This document shows positions 24,305 through 31,548 of a stretch of 41,971 bases of DNA, piece after piece. The stretch covers positions 1 through 41,971 of the IMG/VR virus record IMGVR_UViG_3300032163_000036. One strand, 5' to 3'. The position numbers and the translations under genes are program-made. The stretch is from a virus. How positions within the stretch are numbered: position 1 is the stretch's first letter; the number at the start of each line of letters is the position of its first letter. Below the pieces are notes generated by a model. It made no database searches, was not told the origin of the DNA, and saw only the letters and a program-made list of their open reading frames with translations.

Positions 24305-25418
24305 AACTGAACAAATATTCAATCCTATAGAAGAGGCTATCAAAAAAAGAAATGATTTTGAACAGAAAAATTTCAAAATTAGGGAAAGTTATGTAGAAGA
24401 AAAATATAGTGATTTATTGGTAAGAAAAAGCAAAAAAGAAGCTCTGAAATCGGTAGAGAGCAAACTAGGAGCTTGTGATCCTGATAGAATTAATGATTTA
24501 ATAAAGAAAAATAATGACTATTTAGCAATGGCTAAAAATTCTAGGATATTTCTAGGATTAAAGATTTTTGAAGATAAAATAGCTTTTTTCCCTAGAAATA
24601 TAATATTGATAGGAGCAACAACAGGAGAAGGGAAAACAACGGTATCGACTAATATAATACTATCCACTATAATGCAAAAAGGCAAAATCTTAATATTAAC
24701 TAATGAAGAAAACACTAACGATATGCTTAATAGAATAGTGTTCTTACTTAATAACTGGGTATATACGGACCACAACAAGATAACTGAAGAACAGAGAATA
24801 ACTTGTGAAAAATTATATCCGATTCTTTTACAAAGAATAGAAATAGTAGATGATTTTTTCAACGGAGTAGGAGGAACAACCACTACGCTAGAAGGAATCA
24901 AGAGTGTCTGCGAAGCCCTTAAGGTTAAGGCTGACAAATATAAAATCCAATACGATGTAATAATATTGGACTATATACAAAATGTAAGCAGCTCAACCGA
25001 TAATCCAAGCATGGATCAATGGAAGGTTATATCTAATATGGGAAGCTATCTAGATCAATTTAAAAACGTATATGACGCTCCTATAATCTTATTGAGTCAG
25101 TTAAAATCTTCTCAAGACGAGGACGCCGATTTTAAAGATAGGATAGAGAAATCTAAAGCCATAATGAACATAGCTACGACTGCAATAGAGCTTAGGATTG
25201 ATAGAGAAAATCTTAGAAGCGAATTTATAATAAAAAAATCAAGATTTAAGAACTCTGTTGGAAAAAAAATACCGGTCGGCTTTAAAAAGGGTGAATTTGT
25301 AGAATACACCAGTGAATTTGCTAATACGGTTAGAATCAACAACGATAGAAGGAATCATAGTAAATTAATATCTAGCCCTATAAATAATGGAGGAAATACA
25401 AATGTCGAAAACAATTAA
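24294..25418 (+). CDS. DnaB-like replicative helicase
   Basis: The 374-residue protein has the RecA-like helicase core of DnaB and of T4 gp41: Walker A GATTGEGKTT (near residues 107-116), LTNEEN, Walker B VIILDYIQNV with D226, then PIILLSQLKS and a late IIKKSRFKNS carrying the arginine-lysine finger region. The N-terminal 100 residues are charged helices and shorter than the DnaB N-terminal domain. It would form the hexameric 5'-3' fork helicase, linked to the primase gene two positions downstream. Its end overlaps the next gene. Confidence 0.92.
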   Translation: MTDKTEQIFNPIEEAIKKRNDFEQKNFKIRESYVEEKYSDLLVRKSKKEALKSVESKLGACDPDRINDLIKKNNDYLAMAKNSRIFLGLKIFEDKIAFFPRNIILIGATTGEGKTTVSTNIILSTIMQKGKILILTNEENTNDMLNRIVFLLNNWVYTDHNKITEEQRITCEKLYPILLQRIEIVDDFFNGVGGTTTTLEGIKSVCEALKVKADKYKIQYDVIILDYIQNVSSSTDNPSMDQWKVISNMGSYLDQFKNVYDAPIILLSQLKSSQDEDADFKDRIEKSKAIMNIATTAIELRIDRENLRSEFIIKKSRFKNSVGKKIPVGFKKGEFVEYTSEFANTVRINNDRRNHSKLISSPINNGGNTNVENN

Positions 25419-25767
25419 AAGACCGGTAGGATTCTTTAAAAAGATAATTTTAAAAACGTTAACTAAGGCGCAAGAGTTTTCTCTAAATCGTATGGCAGAA
25501 GTCAATGTAACTGAATTCCAAGAAGTAGTTTTTTATTATAACCTATATATGAGGGTTACTAAATTGCACTTTAAGCTTTATTTTAAGTTAGATTTAGTTA
25601 GAGAAGCCTCGTTAAATACTTTAGAATTTACTTCTGCTGCTGAAAGACATAAAATAATGGTAGCTAAGTCTATAAAAAAAGTAACTCAAATAGAATTAAA
25701 CAAAAGCACTAAAGATTTAATTAAAAGAACGTTTAGGGATAATTTAATTTTAGAAACTCCTTTATGA
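25402..25767 (+). CDS. Hypothetical basic helical protein, 121 aa
   Basis: ATG 25402 is chosen over a start at 25387 because GGAGG at 25389-25393 lies eight bases before it. The protein is basic and helical (FQEVVFYYNLYMRVTKLHF, AAERHKIMVAKSIKK). It lies between the helicase and primase genes, overlapping both. Position and charge would fit a helicase loader or an assembly factor of gp59 type, but no motif supports this directly. Confidence 0.75.
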   Translation: MSKTIKRPVGFFKKIILKTLTKAQEFSLNRMAEVNVTEFQEVVFYYNLYMRVTKLHFKLYFKLDLVREASLNTLEFTSAAERHKIMVAKSIKKVTQIELNKSTKDLIKRTFRDNLILETPL

Positions 25768-26645
25768 AAGAAACGACTAAATCGTTTTTGAATCTATTCT
25801 TCAATCCTGGAGAGACTATCTGTGTTAGCGATAGTGAATATGGATATCACAGTATTGAACAATCTGAGATAGGAGGAGAGATCAAACTAATTTCTCCAAG
25901 TTCAAAGGTATCGGATAGAGTTATACTTGAAGGCGATATAAACCTAATAGCATTGAATCCAATAAAAGGCTTTAGGGATGACGTTAGTGTTACCTCCTTT
26001 AGGTCGTTTTTAGTCGAAATGGATGGAGAAAGTCTACAGGATCAAGTTAAATACGTAAAAGAAATGGAAATGCCATATTCTGTTTGTGTTTTTTCTGGCA
26101 ATAAATCCATGCATTTTGGGATAGTCTTAGATCAAGACATGCCCTCGGAAGAAATTTATAGGGTTTTAGCTGAGTGGATACTGAATATAATGAAAAAAGC
26201 AGATCAAGTGACTAAAAATCCCTCTAGATCTATAAGGTTTCCTGGAAATAAGAGGAAAAATGGTAGAGAATTGATACAATCCATGATCGAATTAAAACAA
26301 AGAGTTAGCTATAATAAACTGTCTGAATGGTTAAACAAGTATCCAGAGGAGAACCCTACTCTTAAACACATGATGGAGAGAGCGAAAAGACCTATCTACA
26401 GCTTAAACATAGATAGTATTCCTGTATGGGTTATGGACAAGATTACTAAAGGTATAGATCCTTCTAGAGGTAGGAACAATGAATGGTCATCTATAGCCTT
26501 TTCTTTAGCTAAGGCTGGCTATAGTTATGAAGAGATGAGAGGATACTTAGAACCTTTCTTTGAACCGGATGTTGACTTTAAGACAAAAGAGTGGTTAAAT
26601 ATACTTAAGAGTGCTCATAGAAAGGTTATGAAGGAAATAAGATAA
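25764..26645 (+). CDS. AEP-type primase
   Basis: The 293-residue protein shows features of archaeo-eukaryotic primases: a strand FLVEMDGES with acidic E85 and D87, FSGNKSMHFGIVL with the conserved Ser-x-Lys-Ser-x-His (H117), and NPSRSIRFPG (near 152). The C-terminal part, RGRNNEWSSIAFSLAKAGYS with a later EWLNILKSAH, looks like a PriCT-type domain. No CHC2 zinc finger or Toprim signature is present, so it is not a DnaG-type primase. It would make primers for the DnaE-type polymerase. It is coupled by ATGA to the previous gene. Confidence 0.82.
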   Translation: MKETTKSFLNLFFNPGETICVSDSEYGYHSIEQSEIGGEIKLISPSSKVSDRVILEGDINLIALNPIKGFRDDVSVTSFRSFLVEMDGESLQDQVKYVKEMEMPYSVCVFSGNKSMHFGIVLDQDMPSEEIYRVLAEWILNIMKKADQVTKNPSRSIRFPGNKRKNGRELIQSMIELKQRVSYNKLSEWLNKYPEENPTLKHMMERAKRPIYSLNIDSIPVWVMDKITKGIDPSRGRNNEWSSIAFSLAKAGYSYEEMRGYLEPFFEPDVDFKTKEWLNILKSAHRKVMKEIR

Positions 26646-27214
26646 TGGCTACACGTAAAAATCACAACGATATAGACGTTTTCATGGATAATGGGCTTTA
26701 TGTTCCTACTCGTACTATCAGTATGGGAGGAGAAACGATTGATCATGAGCTATCTGAACAAATCATAAAAAATTTACACGTACTTGATAATTTAAACAAT
26801 GATCCTCTTACGATTATCCTTAATAGTAACGGAGGAGATTGTAATCAAGGAATGAGTATATACGAAGCAATAAGACTGTGTAAGAGTCACGTTACAGTTA
26901 AGGTTATAGGACAGGTACAGTCTATGGCAGCATGGATATTGCAAATTGCCGACCATAGGATGATGTCCAGAAACAGCCGCCTGATGATACATACTGGAGT
27001 AATGGGATTACCTGATGATCATCCTGAAAATAATAAGAAATGGATGAAACAATGGGAAAAAGATGAGATTATTTTTGAAGATATTTTATTAGAAAAAATA
27101 AAAGTAAAACATCCAGATTTTACCAGAAAAAAAATTAAAGATATGTTAAGGTTTGATACTATTTTAACTCCAGAAGAAGCCTTAGAACTTGGACTAATAG
27201 ATGAAATTGTTTGA
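26645..27214 (+). CDS. ClpP-like serine protease (S14)
   Basis: The 189-residue protein matches the length and fold of ClpP. It contains NSNGGDCNQGMSIYEAI (oxyanion and first helix), QSMAAW with Ser93, MIHTG with His116, and RFDTILTPEEAL with Asp171, completing the catalytic triad in order and spacing. It could degrade targets with a host or phage AAA+ partner. It is not a typical capsid-maturation protease in context, because it lies between the primase and aminotransferase genes and far from structural genes in this window. No Clp ATPase gene is visible here. Confidence 0.9.
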   Translation: MATRKNHNDIDVFMDNGLYVPTRTISMGGETIDHELSEQIIKNLHVLDNLNNDPLTIILNSNGGDCNQGMSIYEAIRLCKSHVTVKVIGQVQSMAAWILQIADHRMMSRNSRLMIHTGVMGLPDDHPENNKKWMKQWEKDEIIFEDILLEKIKVKHPDFTRKKIKDMLRFDTILTPEEALELGLIDEIV

Positions 27215-28187
27215 AAATGAAATAGACATGGGATGGGGGAATCCTTATTTTCTATCTGAACTTCTTAATAATGAGGTTAAAGGATATCAATATCTAGATT
27301 TAGATTATCATAGATTAGATACAATGAATTACGCTCCCATGCAAGGAATGGACGAATTAATAGAAAAAACACACGACATTATACATAAAATTGCAGGTAG
27401 AGATTATAGATACGTAATAATAACAAACGGCGCAACGAGTGCAATAAATACAGTATTTAGAACTTGGAAATATAGACACGGTAGTGATTGTGTTTTTACT
27501 AACAGGTTGGGTTTTACTTTTTACGATCAAATGATAAGAAAAGCAGATTTATGGAGAATAAAAGATATTAAAAAGCCTAAAAAATCAAATCATATAACTT
27601 TAATTGACAGTCCTGGAAACCCAACAGGTAAACAGATAAACAATGATAATTACAATCTAACTATATGGGATTCTGTCTATCACAGTAGGATCTATAATGC
27701 TAATTTAAAAAAAGTTCCTAAACACAGTGTAATGGTTGGATCTTATGGTAAACTACTCGGAATAACCGGAGTTAGGATTGGTTGGATCGCAACGGATAGT
27801 TATCAGGATTATCAGGATTTTTTATCCGAAGTCTTGCATGAATCATGTACCGTATCTGTTCCAAGCCAGAGATTAATATTAACGATATTGAAACTTTTAA
27901 ATTTTGACTCTTTTATGAAACACGGGAAAGATATTTTAAACAAAAACAGAAAATATATGAAAAAATTAGAATCTGTACTAAAAAGTAAGGTTCCAAGGAT
28001 AGGTATGTTTTATCCTATAAAGGCTGATGAAAAAATGTTTAAGCTTTTTGACAAAGCTAAAATAAAATATACTACGCTAGAAGGCATAGAGGGTAAATTC
28101 TTAAGATTAAATATAGGTCAAACTTACGAAAATGTTAAAGAAACGGTTGATAGGATATTAAAAATAAAAGGAGCTAAAAATGAGTAA
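27201..28187 (+). CDS. PLP-dependent aminotransferase (fold type I)
   Basis: The 328-residue protein carries the class I/II aminotransferase set: NGATSAI (near residue 77), SPGNPTGK with N140, IWDSVYHS with the cofactor-contacting Asp and Tyr, SYGKLLGITGVRIGW with the Schiff-base Lys184, and the substrate-binding arginine in RLNIG (near 302). It is shorter than most members (about 360-400). It overlaps the ClpP-like gene by 14 bases. The substrate cannot be read from sequence. Roles in amino acid or cofactor metabolism, or in hypermodification of phage DNA bases, are conceivable; no other base-modification gene is in the window. Confidence 0.88.
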   Translation: MKLFENEIDMGWGNPYFLSELLNNEVKGYQYLDLDYHRLDTMNYAPMQGMDELIEKTHDIIHKIAGRDYRYVIITNGATSAINTVFRTWKYRHGSDCVFTNRLGFTFYDQMIRKADLWRIKDIKKPKKSNHITLIDSPGNPTGKQINNDNYNLTIWDSVYHSRIYNANLKKVPKHSVMVGSYGKLLGITGVRIGWIATDSYQDYQDFLSEVLHESCTVSVPSQRLILTILKLLNFDSFMKHGKDILNKNRKYMKKLESVLKSKVPRIGMFYPIKADEKMFKLFDKAKIKYTTLEGIEGKFLRLNIGQTYENVKETVDRILKIKGAKNE

Positions 28188-28395
28188 GGGTAAAAAGTAT
28201 TCAGACGATTCATCAGAAGTTGCGGCGGATGATCTAGAAAACCTACAAAGGATGCTGGAAAATGCCGACGTTGATTATGACGTAACCTATGAAGAAGATT
28301 CAGATGGAGAAATAACCCCAGAAGTTAGATCAGAGAATGGTGTTATTTTTAAGTTTGACGGAGAAGGTAAATTATCTTCTATGGAATTACAATGA
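28180..28395 (+). CDS. Hypothetical acidic protein, 71 aa
   Basis: The start overlaps the aminotransferase by eight bases. The protein is highly acidic, with a short helix (NLQRMLENADV) and a beta-like end (VIFKFDGEGKLSSMEL). No known motif is seen. It is coupled to the next small gene by ATGA, which suggests they are co-expressed. Confidence 0.7.
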   Translation: MSKGKKYSDDSSEVAADDLENLQRMLENADVDYDVTYEEDSDGEITPEVRSENGVIFKFDGEGKLSSMELQ

Positions 28396-28649
28396 AGAAA
28401 GTAAAACTTAAATCTGGAAAAGATTTAAAGAAACATATTGATCTTACGTCTGATTCTGGAGAAATGATAAGATTAAGAGTTAAAAAATCAGAAGGAGTGT
28501 CTATATATAGAAATTTTCATTCAGGAGACTTTGGGAAAGAATATTTAGTAGTGGATCATCCAAATCCAATAAGTAAAGATGAATATGAATTAATTAAAGA
28601 GTTATTTGAAGATAAAAAAGATAAATCTAGTTACAATGGAGTTTTTTAA
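28392..28649 (+). CDS. Hypothetical protein, 85 aa
   Basis: This basic-to-neutral protein contains strand-like stretches (EMIRLRVKKSEGVSIYR) and a C-terminal helix (ISKDEYELIKELFEDKK). It overlaps the acidic protein before it by four bases and the small membrane protein after it by one. No domain is recognised. The opposite charge of the preceding 71-aa protein may hint at a complex, which is only a guess. Confidence 0.7.
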   Translation: MKKVKLKSGKDLKKHIDLTSDSGEMIRLRVKKSEGVSIYRNFHSGDFGKEYLVVDHPNPISKDEYELIKELFEDKKDKSSYNGVF

Positions 28650-28828
28650 TGGACGATAGCGAACAAACAATGAATATATTAAAATTTCTTATAAGTTTTC
28701 TTGTTGGAGTTGTCCCTGTTGTTTATTGTATTAAAAACCTTGGAATGAAAATTAAAAGTTTAATGTTAGGATATATTATATCTGTAATATTACTTTTTAT
28801 ATTAGTTAAACTTGGCATATTAGGATAA
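28649..28828 (+). CDS. Small membrane protein with two TM segments
   Basis: The 59-residue frame begins at an ATG overlapping the previous stop (TAATG). After eight polar residues there are two hydrophobic segments, FLISFLVGVVPVVYC (about residues 13-27) and LGYIISVILLFILV (about 40-53), separated by a short basic loop. This topology is common among holins, but also among many other small phage membrane proteins. It is followed eight bases later by a lipoprotein gene. No endolysin is adjacent, so holin function is not proven. Confidence 0.65.
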   Translation: MDDSEQTMNILKFLISFLVGVVPVVYCIKNLGMKIKSLMLGYIISVILLFILVKLGILG

Positions 28829-28836
28829 GGAAATAT

Positions 28837-29004
28837 ATGATTAAATTATTAGTTTTATTGTTATTAACAAGTTGCGCTGCCATGACAGAGATGCAATGTG
28901 ACAATTTTGTTGGATCTGAGAAAGATAAATGTCTACAAGATGTGTCTTATAGACAAGAACAGGTTAATAGAACAAACGAAATAGTGAGAGGAAGAGGTCT
29001 ATGA
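28837..29004 (+). CDS. Small lipoprotein, 55 aa
   Basis: The peptide has a lipoprotein signal: MIK, a run of leucines and valine, then the lipobox LTSC with Cys13. The mature part is about 43 residues, hydrophilic with two more cysteines. An AAGGA site precedes the ATG. Small phage lipoproteins can be outer-membrane spanins or superinfection-exclusion proteins such as T5 Llp. The two-TM proteins on each side make either a lysis or an exclusion set plausible. Confidence 0.7.
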   Translation: MIKLLVLLLLTSCAAMTEMQCDNFVGSEKDKCLQDVSYRQEQVNRTNEIVRGRGL

Positions 29005-29195
29005 TAAACAAAGTAAAAATATTCGGAATGATTTTTATAGTTGGATTCATGTCTTCATCAATACCATATATGCATATAGGTATGTTTTTAGGACTTCCGT
29101 CTGTTTTAGTTAATGCTTTTGTATTAACTATTCTATTTTCAGAATATGAAAAATCTAAGGTTACTTCTGATCAGAAGGTGAATCTGAAGAAATAG
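29001..29195 (+). CDS. Small membrane protein, 64 aa
   Basis: Coupled by ATGA to the lipoprotein gene. Two hydrophobic segments are seen, FGMIFIVGFMSSSIPYM and SVLVNAFVLTILF, followed by a charged tail. It ends inside the 3' end of the minus-strand gene at 29161, so the two convergent coding regions share 35 bases. Function unknown; it is the last plus-strand gene before the structural block. Confidence 0.65.
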   Translation: MINKVKIFGMIFIVGFMSSSIPYMHIGMFLGLPSVLVNAFVLTILFSEYEKSKVTSDQKVNLKK

Positions 29196-29451
29196 ACAGT
29201 TCGTCTTTTTTCTTAGTAAGAGATCTACCATAATAGAGTGAGGCACATATGCCGAACCAATAAAGAGCATTTACTATATCTACTCCCTTTAAAGCATTAG
29301 TTATTCTACCTACAAGAGCTAATTGTACATAAATAGATGAAATCCAAACTAAGGTTAACGAAACAGATCCTAAACCTGTTCGAGGATCTCTTGCCATAGG
29401 TAAGGGGATACCATTTTTATTTAATTTTTCTATCAATGCTTTCCAGTCCAT
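29161..29451 (-). CDS. Small membrane protein after tail fibre genes, 96 aa
   Basis: The protein has a short amphipathic start, a conserved-looking PMARDPRTG segment, then two hydrophobic segments (SLTLVWISSIYVQLALVG and NALYWFGICASLYYG) and a charged Ser-rich tail. It is the last gene of the minus-strand run, starting two bases after the stop of the 683-aa fibre. Similar small membrane proteins occur next to tail genes in large phages and are sometimes called holin-like. That role is uncertain here. Confidence 0.72.
   Translation of the reverse strand: MDWKALIEKLNKNGIPLPMARDPRTGLGSVSLTLVWISSIYVQLALVGRITNALKGVDIVNALYWFGICASLYYGRSLTKKKDELSISSDSPSDQK
29164..29177. repeat. 14-base perfect palindrome in convergent overlap
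   Basis: CTTCTGATCAGAAG is its own reverse complement and lies in the 35-base overlap of the two convergent genes. It could fold in RNA of either strand as a five-base stem with a GATC loop, but no T run follows on either side. It contains a GATC methylation site. Confidence 0.4.
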
Positions 29452-29452
29452 A

Positions 29453-31504
29453 TTATGCTACCTTTGTTATTTTAACTTGTGTATAAACTTCACTCACACC
29501 AAAACTTGAAGCATCACCGAATCCTACAACTGTTTGAGTTGTTTGACATTGATGTTGAACTTCAAATATTTTAGGACTAGTTATTTCTACAATACCTTCT
29601 ATTACTGATTTGTTACTAACTTGACCAGTTGTATTAAGAGATCTTTCTGAAGATCCTATAATTTGATCAGTCGAATCAGTAATATTTCTCAATTTAGCTT
29701 TATGATTATTTACCCTATCTGCTGGAGCAGTAGTGTAAAATTCGTATCTTCCTGGTTGAAGGGTAAATTGGTTAGAAGATAAAGATACAATAGTACTGTC
29801 ACCTTCTATCGTATTTAAAACTCTAGTTTGCCAAGCACCTGAAGTAAACGTTCCTCCATCAGTTCCAGAAGATTTTACGTCTTTCAAATAAGCCACTTGA
29901 TTTTTTGGAACTCCTAGTAATCCTGGAACACCTATTTTAGTTATAACAAATCTTGCGAGAGTAGTAGACGTTCCACCGCTGGCATTAATGTTACATCTTA
30001 TAATGTCACCTTCTCTTAAACCCCCGCACCAGGAAACTACTCCCTGAACGCCAGTTCCGACTCCACCCTCTATTAACACTTGATTAACTGGTAGAGAGGA
30101 TATCCCAGTAGTAAGAGTTACTTGATTAATAGTGAAACCAAAGTTTAAGGCTCCCGATCCGTCAGAGGCAGATATATGATATATTCCATTATCTTTAATT
30201 GTCCATGAATCTCCATTCACTGAACTACTTGTATAAAGAATTGCAGATCCAACGGTTGTTTGATTTGAATATTTTCTAATAACCGTAGCTGTAGATCCAT
30301 AACCGTTTGCGTTAGTAGCCGTAGACTGGCTATCAATAGCATTTTTTTCTGTGTATGCCAGAAATCCTGGAGCTGTAGCGGACCAACCTTGAATTGGAAT
30401 TTCTAAAAATAAAGAAAAAGAATCACCAGTAACCATTGCATTATTTCCATTACTTTTTGCAAGAGAAGTAGTGGAAGCCGATGCTGCTGAAATAAAAATA
30501 TTTGAAGTATCTGTTCCATCTGAAAATGCTATATAATCGAATTGATATATCGGAGTAGCAGTTGCCATTCTTATAAAATGACCCAAGGCATTGCTGGTAG
30601 TTGAAGTAAGTTTTGTAATATCTAAAAAATTACCAGATGGTAAGGATATTTTTATAGAAGTAGCAGATACTATTCCGGTAGTCGCATTGCCTCGGATAAA
30701 CATTGTATCCCCAACTCTTTTATGCCAAAAAGCTACATTTGTCAATGTACCTAAACCTACAGTAATCGGAGTATATGGAATCCAATCATAATCATCAGTC
30801 AAATTTGCACTTATAGCAAAATTAGGAGTAACTACTAAATCATCAAAAATTAAATATTTACTTACTTCACCAGTTACGTTTTGAACTCCTACCTTTATTT
30901 GAGAGCAATTATAAGGACAAAAGAAAGTTAAAGAAAAACCTTTAGCAGTATTATCTGCATTAAAAAATTGTTTTAGAGTATCCGAAGGTTTAGATAAGAT
31001 AATATTATTTGTGTTATCTTTTAATTCTAATCTTATAGAATCGTCTGATTTGTTGGTCTTATATTTACCCTTAAAAGCAAGTAATTGACCTCGATATCCT
31101 TGTGGAATATCTATTAATTCTGAAGCAATATAATCGTTAGTATTATTTATAGCAGTAGCAGACTCATCATATCTGAATACTTTTTGACCGTTAATAATAT
31201 CAGGAGCAGATGAAGATAAAGTAAAAGTTCCAGCAAGAACTCCTCCATTATCAAAAGTAGCATTATTTCCTGTAAAAAAATTAGATGTAGATGCGTCATT
31301 ATCAGCATCACCATTTTCGTAAAAGTTCAATTCACCAGAGCTAGATCCCAATCTTTTCCAAGATCCATCTTTGAAATTCCAAAAACCTTTAGGACGAATT
31401 GTACCATCACTAAAATAGATATCTCCATCAATAGGATTGACGGGATCAGTACTTTTGGGAAAATAAGCTGATCCATTATAGATTTTTTGAAAATTGTCTG
31501 ACAT
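29453..31504 (-). CDS. Tail fibre / receptor-binding-type protein, 683 aa
   Basis: The N-terminal 55 residues carry a short motif (NPIDGDIYFSDGT, then GSW) also present in the 1448-aa protein and typical of fibre anchoring repeats. From about residue 58 to the end the sequence is homologous to residues about 825-1448 of that protein: shared blocks include TGNNATFDN, IPQGYRG, LTFFCP, TGEVSK, SYTP-like segments, VAYL-DVK, TFTSGAW and NQF-LQPG. The C-terminal part (VAYLKDVKSSGTDGGTFTSG onward) looks like a C1q/TNF-type jelly roll. It is probably a trimeric adhesin produced late, with a ribosome site AGAGGTAG before the ATG. Confidence 0.85.
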   Translation of the reverse strand: MSDNFQKIYNGSAYFPKSTDPVNPIDGDIYFSDGTIRPKGFWNFKDGSWKRLGSSSGELNFYENGDADNDASTSNFFTGNNATFDNGGVLAGTFTLSSSAPDIINGQKVFRYDESATAINNTNDYIASELIDIPQGYRGQLLAFKGKYKTNKSDDSIRLELKDNTNNIILSKPSDTLKQFFNADNTAKGFSLTFFCPYNCSQIKVGVQNVTGEVSKYLIFDDLVVTPNFAISANLTDDYDWIPYTPITVGLGTLTNVAFWHKRVGDTMFIRGNATTGIVSATSIKISLPSGNFLDITKLTSTTSNALGHFIRMATATPIYQFDYIAFSDGTDTSNIFISAASASTTSLAKSNGNNAMVTGDSFSLFLEIPIQGWSATAPGFLAYTEKNAIDSQSTATNANGYGSTATVIRKYSNQTTVGSAILYTSSSVNGDSWTIKDNGIYHISASDGSGALNFGFTINQVTLTTGISSLPVNQVLIEGGVGTGVQGVVSWCGGLREGDIIRCNINASGGTSTTLARFVITKIGVPGLLGVPKNQVAYLKDVKSSGTDGGTFTSGAWQTRVLNTIEGDSTIVSLSSNQFTLQPGRYEFYTTAPADRVNNHKAKLRNITDSTDQIIGSSERSLNTTGQVSNKSVIEGIVEITSPKIFEVQHQCQTTQTVVGFGDASSFGVSEVYTQVKITKVA

Positions 31505-31548
31505 AAACTACCTCTTTATTTCCACAGTCCACTTAGAGTTATTATTAA

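Noticed and set aside
28649-28828. Firm call as holin
   Set aside because: Two hydrophobic segments alone are not enough and there is no endolysin or spanin pair clearly next to it.
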